Positions 45,137 to 54,350 of a DNA stretch of 64,000 nucleotides are shown here, piece after piece. Under the pieces are notes generated by a model. It saw only the letters and a list, made by a program, of their open reading frames with translations. It searched no databases and was not told the origin of the DNA. This stretch comes from Deltaproteobacteria bacterium (GTDB lineage: Bacteria > Myxococcota_A > UBA9160 > UBA4427): assembly GCA_016713665.1 (NCBI GenBank), contig JADJOR010000013.1, positions 27,026 through 91,025 of the forward strand. The letters run 5' to 3'. Numbering within the stretch: position 1 is the first letter of the stretch; each line of letters starts with the position of its first letter. A program made the translations under genes and the position numbers.

Positions 45137-45877
45137 ATGCGGAGCTCGATCCTCTCTCGTCTCGCAATCCCGGCCTTCGGCCTCGGCCTGTCGGTCGCCC
45201 TAGCGCCGACCCCCGCCGCCGCCGTCACGTTCGAGGTCAGCGAGCTCGGCGGCTGCACCCTCGCGACCGGCGAGACCGACTGCATCGGCGAGCTCGTCAC
45301 GATCGGCCTGCGCATCGGCTCCGAGCCCGACGAGCAGGTCTACGGGATCGGGGCCTCGATCTACGGCTACGACGAATCCGTCGCCGACTTCGAGAGCGGC
45401 GAGGTCGTCGGCTCGATCTTCCACGGGCTGGCCTTGCCCGCGATCGGCGCCTTCGACGGGCTGCGCAATCTCGTCCTGCCCGAGCTGGTGGAGAGCGAGC
45501 TCGGCGGCGCGGGTCGTCGCGTCGCGTTCCTGGATGCCTTCGATCTCCGCCCTCATACGGCCAACGCCAACGATCCGGGCCTCGACGGCATCGTCGGCGG
45601 AGGCGATGCCCAGCTCCGGATCCGCTTCCGCATCCTCGGCCTCGGGCAGACGATCCTCTCGATCGGGACGCGTTATGCGGGGGATGCCGTCGTCTACCAG
45701 ACCGGGACCACGGGCCATGCGGGCACGCTGCAGATCCTGCTGCGCAGCGACGGCGCACCGGTCGTCGTGCCCGAGCCGGGCGAGGCGCTCCTGCTCGCCC
45801 TCGGCCTCGCGGGCCTCGCCTGCGTGCGGGATCAGCGCGCGAGTCGCTCCGCGACCGCTTCGGCGATCGCCCGGTAG
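45137..45877 (+). CDS. PEP-CTERM secreted protein
   Basis: 246 residues. A signal peptide ends near ...PTPAAAVTFE. The body is a beta-rich domain with one Cys pair (GGCTLATGETDC). At ~210 the protein ends with VPEPGEALLLALGLAGLAC and a basic tail, the PEP-CTERM sorting signal (PEP motif, hydrophobic helix, Arg cluster) that an exosortase cleaves. No exosortase gene is in the window. The last 46 bases overlap the convergent SGNH gene. Confidence 0.8.
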   Translation: MRSSILSRLAIPAFGLGLSVALAPTPAAAVTFEVSELGGCTLATGETDCIGELVTIGLRIGSEPDEQVYGIGASIYGYDESVADFESGEVVGSIFHGLALPAIGAFDGLRNLVLPELVESELGGAGRRVAFLDAFDLRPHTANANDPGLDGIVGGGDAQLRIRFRILGLGQTILSIGTRYAGDAVVYQTGTTGHAGTLQILLRSDGAPVVVPEPGEALLLALGLAGLACVRDQRASRSATASAIAR

Positions 45878-47109
45878 CCGATCGCGTTCGGATGCCCGTC
45901 CCGGCCGACGGGATAGGGCTGAAGGCCTTCGGCCAGCGCCCCGCGCAGCGGCGTCGTCGCATCCAGGAAGTCGATGTTCCGTTCGCGAAGATGAGCTTCG
46001 ACGAGGGCCATCGCGCGGCGCTCGTTCTCGGCGAGGCGCTCGAAGGCGGGCGTCGGCGTCGCCCAGCGCTCCCGGAAGACCGCCTCCTTGGTCGGAATCA
46101 CGACGACGAGAAACCGGCGACTGCGCGCCGCGGCCCGCTCGCTCATGCGATCGATGGCGCGCAGCGCGATCGCGAGCCCCTCGGCGATCCGGACGTCGTC
46201 CTGATCGAGCGCATGCAACCGGTACTCGCTCATGAAGACCGTCCGGAACCGATCGTCGCTGAAGACCTGACAATATTCCAAATGGTCCGCGGCGAAGGCC
46301 TGGGCGGCCGCCCAGCTCTCCGCCGCCGGCTCGCTTCCCGCCCCCATCCGGCGCGCACCCTCGAAGCGCAGCCGCCGCAGCAGGCCGTAGATCTTCGAAT
46401 GCGCCGAGACGCCTCGCGCGAGGGACGCGGCCGAGAGACCCCCGTTCGTCGCTTCCGCCGTGGCGGCCCCCTCGGCCTCGTCGACCTTCGGATCCTGCCC
46501 CATATAAAGGAGCTTGTTGACCCGGTCGGCGAGCCGCTCGGTCTGCTCGGCCTGCTCGATCGCCGCGCCGACCGCCGGATCCGCGCTCCGGAGCTCCGGC
46601 AGCTGATCATGGCCGTAGACGAGATCGAAGGAATCGAAGAGATCGTTGCCCAGGTAGAAGGCTTCGATCACGACCTCGGGCTCGAGAGCCATCGCCTCGT
46701 CCCAGAGCAGCAGGCTATGCGGCGGGCCGTAGCCGCCGAAGCCCATGCCGTACCAGGACTGGCCCGTGATGGCCTCGAGCTGGCGCGGCCAGGCGTCCTC
46801 GGGGCGGACGCCGGTTCCGTAGGTCTGCGAGTCGCCGAGCGCGACCCCGTGGGCCCGGGCCACGGCTTCGGGATTGCGGAAGCCGCGGGCGTCGTGCTCG
46901 GGGAAGGCAGGATTGCCGCGATGGCGCAGGCGCGGGTCGGGGATCGTCGGGGCGACCCAGGGCGACCCGAGCAATCGATCGACCGTCGGCGAGACGAAGG
47001 CGGCGGCCGCGAGGGCGAGCTCGAGCAGAACGGCGGACAGGAGCGCGAGAGCGGCCGTGAAGAGCGCGAGCTTCGCGAAGGATCTCGGGGGTCGTCCGGG
47101 CTCGGACAC
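45832..47109 (-). CDS. SGNH/GDSL-type hydrolase, membrane-anchored
   Basis: 425 residues from GTG with AAGGAG ten bases upstream. An N-terminal helix (LALFTAALALLSAVLLELAL) acts as anchor. SGNH blocks are ALGDSQTYGTG (Ser, block I), GMGFGGYGPPHS (block II), FYLGNDLFDS (block III) and DGHPNAIGYRAIAEAV (Asp/His, block V). Such AlgX/AlgJ-like enzymes often acetylate or deacetylate exopolysaccharide; the substrate here is unknown. Confidence 0.87.
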   Translation of the reverse strand: MSEPGRPPRSFAKLALFTAALALLSAVLLELALAAAAFVSPTVDRLLGSPWVAPTIPDPRLRHRGNPAFPEHDARGFRNPEAVARAHGVALGDSQTYGTGVRPEDAWPRQLEAITGQSWYGMGFGGYGPPHSLLLWDEAMALEPEVVIEAFYLGNDLFDSFDLVYGHDQLPELRSADPAVGAAIEQAEQTERLADRVNKLLYMGQDPKVDEAEGAATAEATNGGLSAASLARGVSAHSKIYGLLRRLRFEGARRMGAGSEPAAESWAAAQAFAADHLEYCQVFSDDRFRTVFMSEYRLHALDQDDVRIAEGLAIALRAIDRMSERAAARSRRFLVVVIPTKEAVFRERWATPTPAFERLAENERRAMALVEAHLRERNIDFLDATTPLRGALAEGLQPYPVGRDGHPNAIGYRAIAEAVAERLAR

Positions 47110-47144
47110 GGACGTCGCTCCTTTCGGGTCGGGCTGCGCCGGGC

Positions 47145-49334
47145 TCAGACGAACTCGACCCCGCCGTCTTCGAGCGGCAGCGAACGGATGCGCTTGCCGG
47201 TCAACGCGAAGACGCCGTTCGCCAGCGCCGGGGCGACGAGCGGTGTCCCGACCTCGCCGATGCCGCCGGGCGTCTCCTCGTTCTCGAGGCGGACGACGTG
47301 GATCGGCGGGACGTCGCTCATGCGCGGGATCGGGTGGTCGTCGAAGTTGCTCTGCTCGACGCGGCCGTTCTGGACGGTCACCTTCGTCCGCAGCGCGCCC
47401 ATGAGCCCCGTCACCGCCGCCCCCTCGATCTGGGCGAGGACCTGATCCGGATGGATCGCGATGCCGCAATCGACGGCGAAGGTCAGGCGCTCGAGCTTGA
47501 TCGCCGCCGCGGTCCCCGAGAGCTCGGCGACGAGCGCCACGTGGCTGCCGTAACATTCCATCGACGCGACACCGAAGGCGCGCCCCGGCCCCGTCTTCGT
47601 CGCATAGCCCGCCTCCTTCGCGGCTCGCTCGAGCACCGCGGCCTGGCGCGGCATCTCGGCGAGCATCGCGAGGCGGAAGCCGACCGGATCGCGACCCGCG
47701 GCTCGCGCCAGCTCGTCGACGAAGGACTCGATCGCGAACGCGTTCTGGGCATGGGAGACCGAGCGCCAGTAGCCGACCCGGATCCCGACCTCCTGGATGA
47801 CCGAGCGCAGATCGAGATTCGGGATCGAATACGACAGGTTGACGGTTCCCTCCGTCATGAAGGGATCGATGCCGTCCTTCACGACGCCGGGGAAGGCGCG
47901 GTTCGTGATCGAGGGCGAGACGAGCTTGTGCTCGAGGGCCGCGATGCGACCGCCCTCGACCGCGCCGCGCACGACGTGGAGGCTCGGCGGGCGGTAGAAG
48001 TCGTGGGTCACGTCGTCTTCGCGCGTCCAGAGGAGCTTTACCGGCGTCCCCGGAACCGCCATCGCGATCTTCACCGCCTGCCCGACGAAGTCGACGTCGA
48101 GGCGCCGGCCGAAGCCGCCGCCGATCGGCTGGGCATGGATCTTCACCCGGGCCGGATCGACACCCGCCGCCGCCGCCGCGATGCCCTGGGCACCCTGCGG
48201 AAACTGCGTGCTCGCCCAGATCTCGACGCCGTCCTGGCCCGGGGTCTTCGTCTCGCCGTTCGGGCGGACGAGCGCGACGCAGCTCTGGGGCTCGAGCGTC
48301 ATGTGGGAGAGCATCTGGGTCGAATAACGCGCGGAGAGGACGCCGCTTCGCCGGCGCGCCAGCGTGCCGGCCGCGTCGCCGGCCTGGCGCACGACGGCGC
48401 CCGGCGAAGACGCCGCATGCTCGAGGGAGGCCAGGATCGTGCCCGTATCGAGCTTGGCCGCGGGGCCCTCGTCCCAGCGGATGTCGAGATCGGCGAGCGC
48501 CTGGCGCGCGGTGAAATAATGGTCCGCGACGACGGCGACGCCTTCGCCGAGGTCGACGACGGCGCGCACGCCTTTGCGGCTCTTCGCCTTCGCGGCGTCG
48601 AAGGAGACGACCTTCCCGCCGAGGACGGGGCAGGCGGCGAGCGCCGCGCGGAGCATGCCCGGGAGCACGACGTCGATGCCGTAGCGCGTGCGGCCGCGGG
48701 CCTTGTCGGCGCCGTCGAGGCGATCGAGGGGCTTCCCGATCACGCGGAAGGCGCTCGCGGGCTTGAGGGCGACGTCGGCCGGCAGGGGCTGATGGGCGGC
48801 TTCGTCGGCGAGCTCGGCATAACGAAGGCTGCCGTGCGTCGCGTGGTGGACCGCGGCATTCTCGGCGCGGCATTCCGAGACCGGGACCTTCCAGCGGGCG
48901 GCGGCCGTCGCGACGAGCAGCGTGCGCGCGGTCGCGCCGGCGCGGCGGAGGGGCTCCCAGGCGTCGCGGATGCTCGTGCTGCCGCCGGTGATCTGGCCGC
49001 CGAGCAGGGCGTTGATGTAATGCGTCGGATCGACCGGGGCCTGGACGATCGTGACCTCGCGCGGATCGACCTCGAGCTCCTCGGCGAGGAGCATCGCGAG
49101 GGAGGTGTGCACGTCCTGGCCCATCTCGTTGCGATGGCAGGTGAACGTGATCGTCCCGTTCGAGGCGATGGAGATCCAGGCGTTCGGCTCGAAGGGCGTC
49201 GTCGACGGCTTGCGCGCCGCCATGATCTCGGGCGAGGGGCCCTTCTGGATCTGGCAGCCGACGACGAGGCCGCCGCCGACGAGGGTCGTGACTTCGAGGA
49301 AGCGGCGGCGAGTCAGCGTGGTGTCGTTGCTCAT
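47145..49334 (-). CDS. iorB: IorB-type molybdopterin hydroxylase large subunit
   Basis: 729 residues. The start MSNDTTLTRRRFLEVTTLVG carries a Tat-like RR motif, so it may be exported. The Mo-binding core includes CHRNEMGQDVHTSLAMLLAE, GGQITGGSTSIRDAWEPLR, HAQPIGGGFGRRLDVDFV and the end GIGEVGTPLVAPALANGVF with the catalytic Glu. It resembles the beta subunit of isoquinoline 1-oxidoreductase and related aldehyde oxidoreductases. It overlaps iorA by four bases and needs that subunit for electron exit. Confidence 0.9.
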   Translation of the reverse strand: MSNDTTLTRRRFLEVTTLVGGGLVVGCQIQKGPSPEIMAARKPSTTPFEPNAWISIASNGTITFTCHRNEMGQDVHTSLAMLLAEELEVDPREVTIVQAPVDPTHYINALLGGQITGGSTSIRDAWEPLRRAGATARTLLVATAAARWKVPVSECRAENAAVHHATHGSLRYAELADEAAHQPLPADVALKPASAFRVIGKPLDRLDGADKARGRTRYGIDVVLPGMLRAALAACPVLGGKVVSFDAAKAKSRKGVRAVVDLGEGVAVVADHYFTARQALADLDIRWDEGPAAKLDTGTILASLEHAASSPGAVVRQAGDAAGTLARRRSGVLSARYSTQMLSHMTLEPQSCVALVRPNGETKTPGQDGVEIWASTQFPQGAQGIAAAAAGVDPARVKIHAQPIGGGFGRRLDVDFVGQAVKIAMAVPGTPVKLLWTREDDVTHDFYRPPSLHVVRGAVEGGRIAALEHKLVSPSITNRAFPGVVKDGIDPFMTEGTVNLSYSIPNLDLRSVIQEVGIRVGYWRSVSHAQNAFAIESFVDELARAAGRDPVGFRLAMLAEMPRQAAVLERAAKEAGYATKTGPGRAFGVASMECYGSHVALVAELSGTAAAIKLERLTFAVDCGIAIHPDQVLAQIEGAAVTGLMGALRTKVTVQNGRVEQSNFDDHPIPRMSDVPPIHVVRLENEETPGGIGEVGTPLVAPALANGVFALTGKRIRSLPLEDGGVEFV

Positions 49335-49793
49335 GCCCGACCTCCGAGGTTCTTCGCGGCGGACTGGATCGCGAGCTTCACGCGGCCATAGGTCCCGCAG
49401 CGGCAGAGATGACCGGACATCGCGTCCTGGATCGCCGCCTCGTCGGGCGCGGCGTTGGCCGTGAGCAGCGCCGTCGCCGTCATGACCTGGCCCGACTGGC
49501 AGTAGCCACACTGGGGGACCTGATGCGCGTCCCAGGCGCTCTGGACCGCTTCGGCGATCGGCCCCGAGAGGCCTTCGATCGTCGTGATGCGCTTGTCCGC
49601 GACGCTCGAGGGGGGTCTGGCAGGAGCGGGTCGGCGTGCCTTCGAGGTGGACCGTGCAGGCGCCGCAGAGCGATTTTCCGCAGCCGAACTTCGTTCCGGT
49701 CAGCCCCAGATGATCCCGGAGGACCCAGAGCAGCGGCGTATCGCCCGGCGCGTCGACCTCGATGCGCTTCCCGTTGAGCTCGAACTTCGTCAT
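49331..49793 (-). CDS. iorA: IorA-type [2Fe-2S] subunit, frameshifted
   Basis: About 153 residues once repaired. The plant-type ferredoxin domain is FGCGKSLCGACTVHLEG near the start, then TRSCQTP. After that the frame is lost at a run of six G (49610-49615), one too many. In the corrected frame it continues VADKRITTIEGLSG, then PQCGYCQSGQVMTATALL and MSGHLCRCGTYGRVK, the second [2Fe-2S] domain. Both clusters are complete, so the indel in a homopolymer is probably a sequencing error. It transfers electrons from the Mo subunit to an acceptor. Confidence 0.88.
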
Positions 49794-49990
49794 GCGGCCC
49801 CCCTTCGCCCATCCGCAGACGGGCATCGAGGCGCATCATACCGCCGAGCGCGGTTCGTGGGAGGCGAAATCTTCGGCGGGAGACGATCGGCCCTCGCGCG
49901 ATACGACTCTTCCCCTCGCGATGAAGCTGAAAGGGGTCGAGTCGGATTGCCTGCGGCGGAATCCCGCCGCGCCTAACGGGGCCTCGCCCC

Positions 49991-50503
49991 CTATCGCGCC
50001 GGCGTCTGACTCGCGGGCGGCGGAGCCGCGCCGTCCGAGTAGAGGATGCGCTTCGACTGGGAGTAGCCGGCGACCGACTCGCCGTTCTCGTCGACGGCGA
50101 CGATGACCCTCTCCTCGACGTTTCCCCGCTCGAAGTGGGAGCGGTAGAGGACCGTGAAGTAGCGGCCGGGGGGGAGCTCGGGGACGGTCTCGGAGTAGCC
50201 GTAGGCGAAGGCGCTGCGCTTCTCGAAGGCGCCCGTCCAGCTCCGGAATCCGTTGAACATCGCGTCGAGGGCATCATCGGTCGCCTGCTCGCGCAGGGAG
50301 GCGGCGAGCATCGGGGTGATCCGCTCGCCCCGATCGAGGGTCTCGACGAACTTCGCAGCGAGGGTCAGCGCCGCTCGCCGCTCCTTCTCGGGTCCACCGT
50401 TGCCGCCGATCACGTTCGCGGGCTCGGCGATCCCGCCGCCGAGGTCGCAGGCGGTCGAAAGGCCGAGGAGGAGGACGGCGGCGATCGCGAACAGGCGCCT
50501 CAT
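49991..50503 (-). CDS. small lipoprotein, DUF4019-like
   Basis: 170 residues from ATG at 50503 (an alternative start lies 7 codons upstream). The lipobox is LLLGLSTACD. The body is mixed alpha/beta (LTLAAKFVETLDRGERITPM; DAMFNGFRSWTGAFEKRSAF; YFTVLYRSHFERGNVEERVI), resembling DUF4019 proteins. Function unknown. Confidence 0.72.
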   Translation of the reverse strand: MRRLFAIAAVLLLGLSTACDLGGGIAEPANVIGGNGGPEKERRAALTLAAKFVETLDRGERITPMLAASLREQATDDALDAMFNGFRSWTGAFEKRSAFAYGYSETVPELPPGRYFTVLYRSHFERGNVEERVIVAVDENGESVAGYSQSKRILYSDGAAPPPASQTPAR

Positions 50504-50718
50504 GAATGCCCCATGCCGGATCACGCAGCGAGGGCGAGTCCGCGTCGAGAAGACGGGTCGAGCGTATCGCGACAGACCGAGGGCGGATAGGCTGCGGGCG
50601 CTGCGAGCAGGGCGCGGCGATGGAACGAGAGGAGGTAGGCTCCGGCGACTGCCCGCCTTCGACCCGGTTCACGCTTCGAGTCCGACGGGATGACCGGGGG
50701 CCCGGCAGCCTCGGGTCG

Positions 50719-51195
50719 TCACGGCGTCGGCGAGCCCTCCGATTCGGCCTCGAGCTCGGCGGCGCGCGCTCGAATCATCGATTGCAGCTTGCCCATGTTC
50801 GCCGTGGCGGCCTTGTTCCCGATCTCGGCACCTCGGTTCATCAACTCCGGCATGACCCGGATGCTCTTTTGTCCCGACGGCGAGCGGTAGAATGCGATCA
50901 GATCGCGCAGCTCGCCTTCCGAAAGCGCGTCGACATACAGCTCGACGAAGGCGTCGCGATGTGTGGACCAGCTCATCGTCTCGTTCGACCAGGCGATGAC
51001 CACGTCGCGGTAGGGCGCCATCTTCGGGTTCTGCTTGACCATCGCGTCCGCCATCAGTCCGGACATGTTCGTCATGGTCTGCTCGACCTGCATGAGCTCG
51101 AGAAATTCCGCAGCGGCCTCGCGATGGGAATCCAGCGACGGCGTGCTCGTCGCGCAGGCCGTGAACGTGATGAAGACGAGGAGCAGGCGATGCAT
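50719..51195 (-). CDS. DUF2059-domain lipoprotein
   Basis: 158 residues from ATG at 51195 with AAAGGAG ten bases upstream. The lipobox is FITFTACATS. The DUF2059 region is visible in AAEFLELMQVEQTMTNMSGL and LIAFYRSPSGQKSIRVMPEL. Function unknown; such proteins are exported and of ~150-190 residues. Confidence 0.82.
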   Translation of the reverse strand: MHRLLLVFITFTACATSTPSLDSHREAAAEFLELMQVEQTMTNMSGLMADAMVKQNPKMAPYRDVVIAWSNETMSWSTHRDAFVELYVDALSEGELRDLIAFYRSPSGQKSIRVMPELMNRGAEIGNKAATANMGKLQSMIRARAAELEAESEGSPTP

Positions 51196-51331
51196 GTCGG
51201 TCTCCTTTGAAGGGAGTAATTCGATGCGCAACGATGCGGAGCGGCAATGCACCGATGGACTCGAAAGTAGGGCGGACGAAGCGGAGGCGCACGCCGCGAC
51301 GGGCGGCCTCCGATTCGAATGCACCGAGAGC

Positions 51332-51850
51332 CTAGAGCCCGGCGAAGGCCTCGTGATACCGAACCCAGCCCGTCACGCCGACGAGGGCCCCGCGGCGAAT
51401 CTCGCGGCATTGAAAAGCGTGATCGAAGGCATGGCTCTCGTAATGCAAGCCGCGCGGCGCGGCGACCTCGAAGCCGAAGCGGGCATAATAGAGAGGCTCG
51501 CCCAGCAGGAAGACCGCCTCCCAGCCGATCGATGAACATTCCGAGAGGGCTGCCTTCATCAAGGCGGCCCCGATGCCATGTCGCTGGGTCTCCGGGAGGA
51601 CGCTCAGCGGCGCGAGGCCAGCCGAAATCGGACCGGCCCGCGGGCCCTCGATCGCGACGGGTGAGAGCGCGACATGGCCGACGACGTGATCGCCGTGCAG
51701 GGCAACCAGGCTGAGAAAGGGCGAGGCGCTGCGCCGGAGGGCGTTCACGAGCTGGGCTTCGTCGGGGCGACCGAACGCCCGACGTACGACCCCTTCGATC
51801 TGGGAGAGGTCCGCGGGGCCCTCGAGTCGGATGGTGAGGGAAGGTTGCAT
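51332..51850 (-). CDS. GNAT-family N-acetyltransferase
   Basis: 172 residues. The acetyl-CoA site is LAPLSVLPETQRHGIGAALM (Q-x-x-G-x-G/A type) and the last part is FLLGEPLYYARFGFEVAAP, typical of YhbS-like acetyltransferases. Substrate unknown. It is the last chromosomal-type gene before the integron region. Confidence 0.9.
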   Translation of the reverse strand: MQPSLTIRLEGPADLSQIEGVVRRAFGRPDEAQLVNALRRSASPFLSLVALHGDHVVGHVALSPVAIEGPRAGPISAGLAPLSVLPETQRHGIGAALMKAALSECSSIGWEAVFLLGEPLYYARFGFEVAAPRGLHYESHAFDHAFQCREIRRGALVGVTGWVRYHEAFAGL

Positions 51851-52241
51851 TACGCGTCGAATGAGAGTCGAGGGGTAGGGTGGAGCGGAACGCGCGATCG
51901 AACGAGAGGAAGCGTGTCAGACCCAGGTTGCACGCGAGTTCCGTACTTCCGACGGGCTGAGGATCGTCGCGCTGTCCGAAGTTCAAGACCTGGAATCATC
52001 GAGCGACCGTAGCGGTCGGGCTATTCGATCCGAATCAACCCGTCTGGTTCAGAGAGATTCGAGGGCTCATGAACCCTCGCCGCGCTGCAATCGGCCTGTT
52101 CCCATTCGTCGAAGACGGAGCCAGGTTGGGACTCGGCGATGGACCACGAATCCGACGATTTCACGGGGCAGGGATGGGTGTAAACCATGTCCCCGGACTT
52201 CTGTTAACCATGTCCCCGACTGGTCAGCGACCGGCGCTCGT
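51851..52241. other. boundary region between chromosome and integron
   Basis: About 390 bases without a firm gene. A hairpin CGACCG-TAG-CGGTCG lies at 52004-52018. The 13-base word AACCATGTCCCCG occurs at 52183-52195 and again at 52206-52218, a spacing like the multiple terminal repeats at ends of IS21/IS481-type elements. A 55-codon open frame on the minus strand (52188-52021) starts inside the first repeat and could be IS-derived. The attC expected for the most distal cassette is not found. Confidence 0.45.
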
Positions 52242-52535
52242 TTAAATGAACCGGGCAACTTTAAGTCGATCAAAGAGTTGTCGCCCGACATCAGCGCACG
52301 ACTCCGGGGAAAAGGAGACCGGATCAAACGCTCGACCAAAAATCGCCGAGATCGCTTGCGCAGCTCCGCTTTCGCTTCGGATTCTGGGAATCGAGCCGAC
52401 GAGTTCCGCGATCTCGTGATCGAACTCGTCTTTCGGAGCCCCACTCGCAAGGAGGCAATACGGATCCCACTCGGAGATGACCTCTCGAACAAGAGCGAAT
52501 GCCTGGTTGTAGTCCGACGTCGTTTGCAAAGGCAC
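52242..52535 (-). CDS. distal cassette gene, DUF1871-like
   Basis: 97 residues. Contains AFALVREVISEWDPYCLLAS then GAPKDEFDHEIAELV, which resembles small DUF1871 (YugE-like) proteins. It starts 17 bases beyond the R box of attC-1, the normal place for a cassette gene on this strand. Its own attC (left) is missing, so it may be immobile. Function unknown. Confidence 0.7.
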   Translation of the reverse strand: MPLQTTSDYNQAFALVREVISEWDPYCLLASGAPKDEFDHEIAELVGSIPRIRSESGAAQAISAIFGRAFDPVSFSPESCADVGRQLFDRLKVARFI

Positions 52536-52755
52536 CGCATTTCCTGCTGCCGCATAACGGATCGCGGATCAGCGGCGAGCCGTTGCTAAAGAGTTTCGGC
52601 GAGGGTACAGAATCCGACGCCAGCCGCCCTATCCGGAGCGCGAAGCGCGGAGGATCGAGGGCCGCGGAGACCGCGACGGACTCGTCCAAGGATCGTCTGA
52701 CCTTGCCCCGATAAGTGGACACCCAACCGGTCTATCATGACCGAGAGAGGTGTTC

Positions 52756-53064
52756 ATGTCGAAGAGAGCATCAGCCCGCGTCCGAAGGACGTTCACTCCC
52801 AGTTCAAGAAGGACGCCGTGGCGATGGTTCGCCGCGGTGAGACGCTGACGGAAGTCGCCAGCTCATTAGGGATCGCGCGGAGCCTGCTCCAGTACTGGAG
52901 ACATCAAGCTCGAGGGCGAGTCGCCTGAGCCGTTCCCCGGCAAGGGGAAGGCGAGAGCCGAGACCGACGAAATCCGGGAGCTCAAGGCTCGACTCAAGGA
53001 TGTCACCGAGGAACGGGACATCTTGAAAAAAGCACTGGCCTACTTTGCGGACGACCAGAAGTGA
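52756..53064 (+). pseudogene. IS3 OrfA, two compensating frameshifts
   Basis: The likely start is ATG 52756 (MSKRASARVRRTFTP). One base is missing near 52800 (TP-FKKDAVAMVRRGETLTEV follows in the next frame). One base is gained near 52905, returning to KLEGESPEPFPG and the coiled coil EERDILKKALAYF. An A6 run at 53026-53031 could allow the usual -1 shift into OrfB. The double indel would inactivate OrfA unless it is a sequence error. Confidence 0.75.
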
Positions 53065-53924
53065 AGTTCAGGTTCGTCCAGGAGCACCGGGAGACCTTCC
53101 GGGTAGGCAAGATGTGCGAAGTCCTGAAGGTCTCCCGCAGCGGGTTCTACGCCTGGCAGGGTCGTCCGCCAAGTCGTCGCATCGTCGAGGACGAGGCGAT
53201 CTCGGTCCAGGTGCGAAGGGCCCATCGTGAAGCCCACGGCATCTATGGATCGCCGCGGATCTATCGACTGCTTCGTCGACAGGGCCAGTCCTGGGGCCGG
53301 CATCGGATCGCGCGAATCATGCGAGAGGAAGGCCTCAGAGCGCGTTGCATGAAGCAGTTCCGCTGGATCTCGACGACCCGGAGCGAGCACCCGGCGGCGC
53401 CCGACCTGCTTCAGAGAGAGTTCTCTTCGACCCGAAGGGATCGCGTCTGGGTAGGCGACGTAACCCAGCTCCGAACGGGTGAGGGTTGGCTGTATCTGGC
53501 GATGCTGATGGACTTGCACTCGCGGAAGATCGTCGGCTGGTCGACCTCGAGTACGCCTCAGCAGGAGATCACTCTCGAGGCCTTGACCATGGCGGTCGAG
53601 ACGCGACGACCTCGCCCCGGCCTGATCCACCATACGGACCGCGGAAGCCAGTACAGCTCCGCAGCCTACCAGGACCTTCTCGATGAGTACGGGAAGCGAT
53701 GCAGCATGAGTCGTCCGGGGCAGTGTCTCGACAACGCCGCGGCGGAGAGCTTCTTCCACACGCTGAAGACCGAATGGATCTACCACGCCCACTACAAGAC
53801 GAGGAGAGAAGCGAGGCTCGCGATCTTCGAGTACATCGAGAGCTTCTACAACACGATCCGGCTGCACTCTTCGCTTGACTATCGTTCGCCCGAGGAGTAC
53901 GAAAGACTACGATCTGCCGCTTAA
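53061..53924 (+). CDS. IS3-family transposase OrfB
   Basis: 287 residues with an HTH_21-like start (CEVLKVSRSGFYAWQG), YGSPRIYRLLRRQG and the rve integrase core. The DDE residues lie in VWVGDVTQLRT, LIHHTDRGSQYSSAAY and NAAAESFFHTLKTE. It is in the -1 frame relative to OrfA, as in other IS3 elements. Intact. Confidence 0.95.
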   Translation: MKFRFVQEHRETFRVGKMCEVLKVSRSGFYAWQGRPPSRRIVEDEAISVQVRRAHREAHGIYGSPRIYRLLRRQGQSWGRHRIARIMREEGLRARCMKQFRWISTTRSEHPAAPDLLQREFSSTRRDRVWVGDVTQLRTGEGWLYLAMLMDLHSRKIVGWSTSSTPQQEITLEALTMAVETRRPRPGLIHHTDRGSQYSSAAYQDLLDEYGKRCSMSRPGQCLDNAAAESFFHTLKTEWIYHAHYKTRREARLAIFEYIESFYNTIRLHSSLDYRSPEEYERLRSAA

Positions 53925-54002
53925 CTTCGTGTCCACTTTACCGGGGCAAGATCATCCGTCTGCAGCCGCTGGTTATGCGGCGCGCAATGCGCGATTTCTG
54001 AT

Positions 54003-54350
54003 TTAGGAATCAAACGATTTTATCCAACGAATGATCCACGGGAGAGTCATTAAGGATACGGCGGTCCCTGCACAAGCTAGGTAGTAGGACCAGATAACCC
54101 AGCTTCGATGACGATTGCAGAAATCGATCTCGGAAGGGATTCCACGCTCCTCGTATCGACGGAGCGAGAGATAGTCGATGGTCTCTTTTGCGGAGCTCAA
54201 GTGCATGTCCGTCCAGATGGTCCGTCTCCCGGTATGCTCCCAAAGGTCAGGGAAGTCGCGTCTCAACGCTCGCAAGCAGCGCCCGGAGAACCACCTCTCC
54301 AGCGAGAGGGTTACGATCAATACAGTCAATCCGACTAGCACGATTTGCAT
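54003..54350 (-). CDS. cassette gene: small membrane protein
   Basis: 115 residues. N-terminal helix (IVLVGLTVLIVTLSLERWF) and C-terminal helix (WVIWSYYLACAGTAVSLMTL) flank RTIWTDMHLSSAKETIDYLS. Hypothetical; weakly like UspB-type proteins. It starts 17 bases after the R box of attC-2 and is followed by attC-1. Confidence 0.75.
   Translation of the reverse strand: MQIVLVGLTVLIVTLSLERWFSGRCLRALRRDFPDLWEHTGRRTIWTDMHLSSAKETIDYLSLRRYEERGIPSEIDFCNRHRSWVIWSYYLACAGTAVSLMTLPWIIRWIKSFDS

Larger units (their letters stand above)
52698..53954 (+). mobile_element. IS3-family insertion sequence inserted in attC-1
   Basis: 1257 bases. The ends match as imperfect inverted repeats: left TGACCTTGCCCCGATAAG and right (complement) TGATCTTGCCCCGGTAAAG, both continuing TGGACAC, with the TG...CA ends of the IS3 family. 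Only a 2-base duplication (TC) is visible at the junctions. Confidence 0.9.
52552..53978 (-). other. attC-1, interrupted by an IS3 element
   Basis: Left part 52552-52697 (GCATAAC to ...GGATCGTC), right part 53955-53978 (TCCGTCTGCAG... to GTTATGC). Joining them, with a 2-base overlap TC, restores a site like attC-11. It belongs to the cassette at 54003-54350. Confidence 0.88.

Noticed and set aside
52067..52555. 162-codon frame at the distal end of the integron
   Set aside because: It overlaps the better cassette gene 52242-52535 in another frame and starts inside the attC R box.
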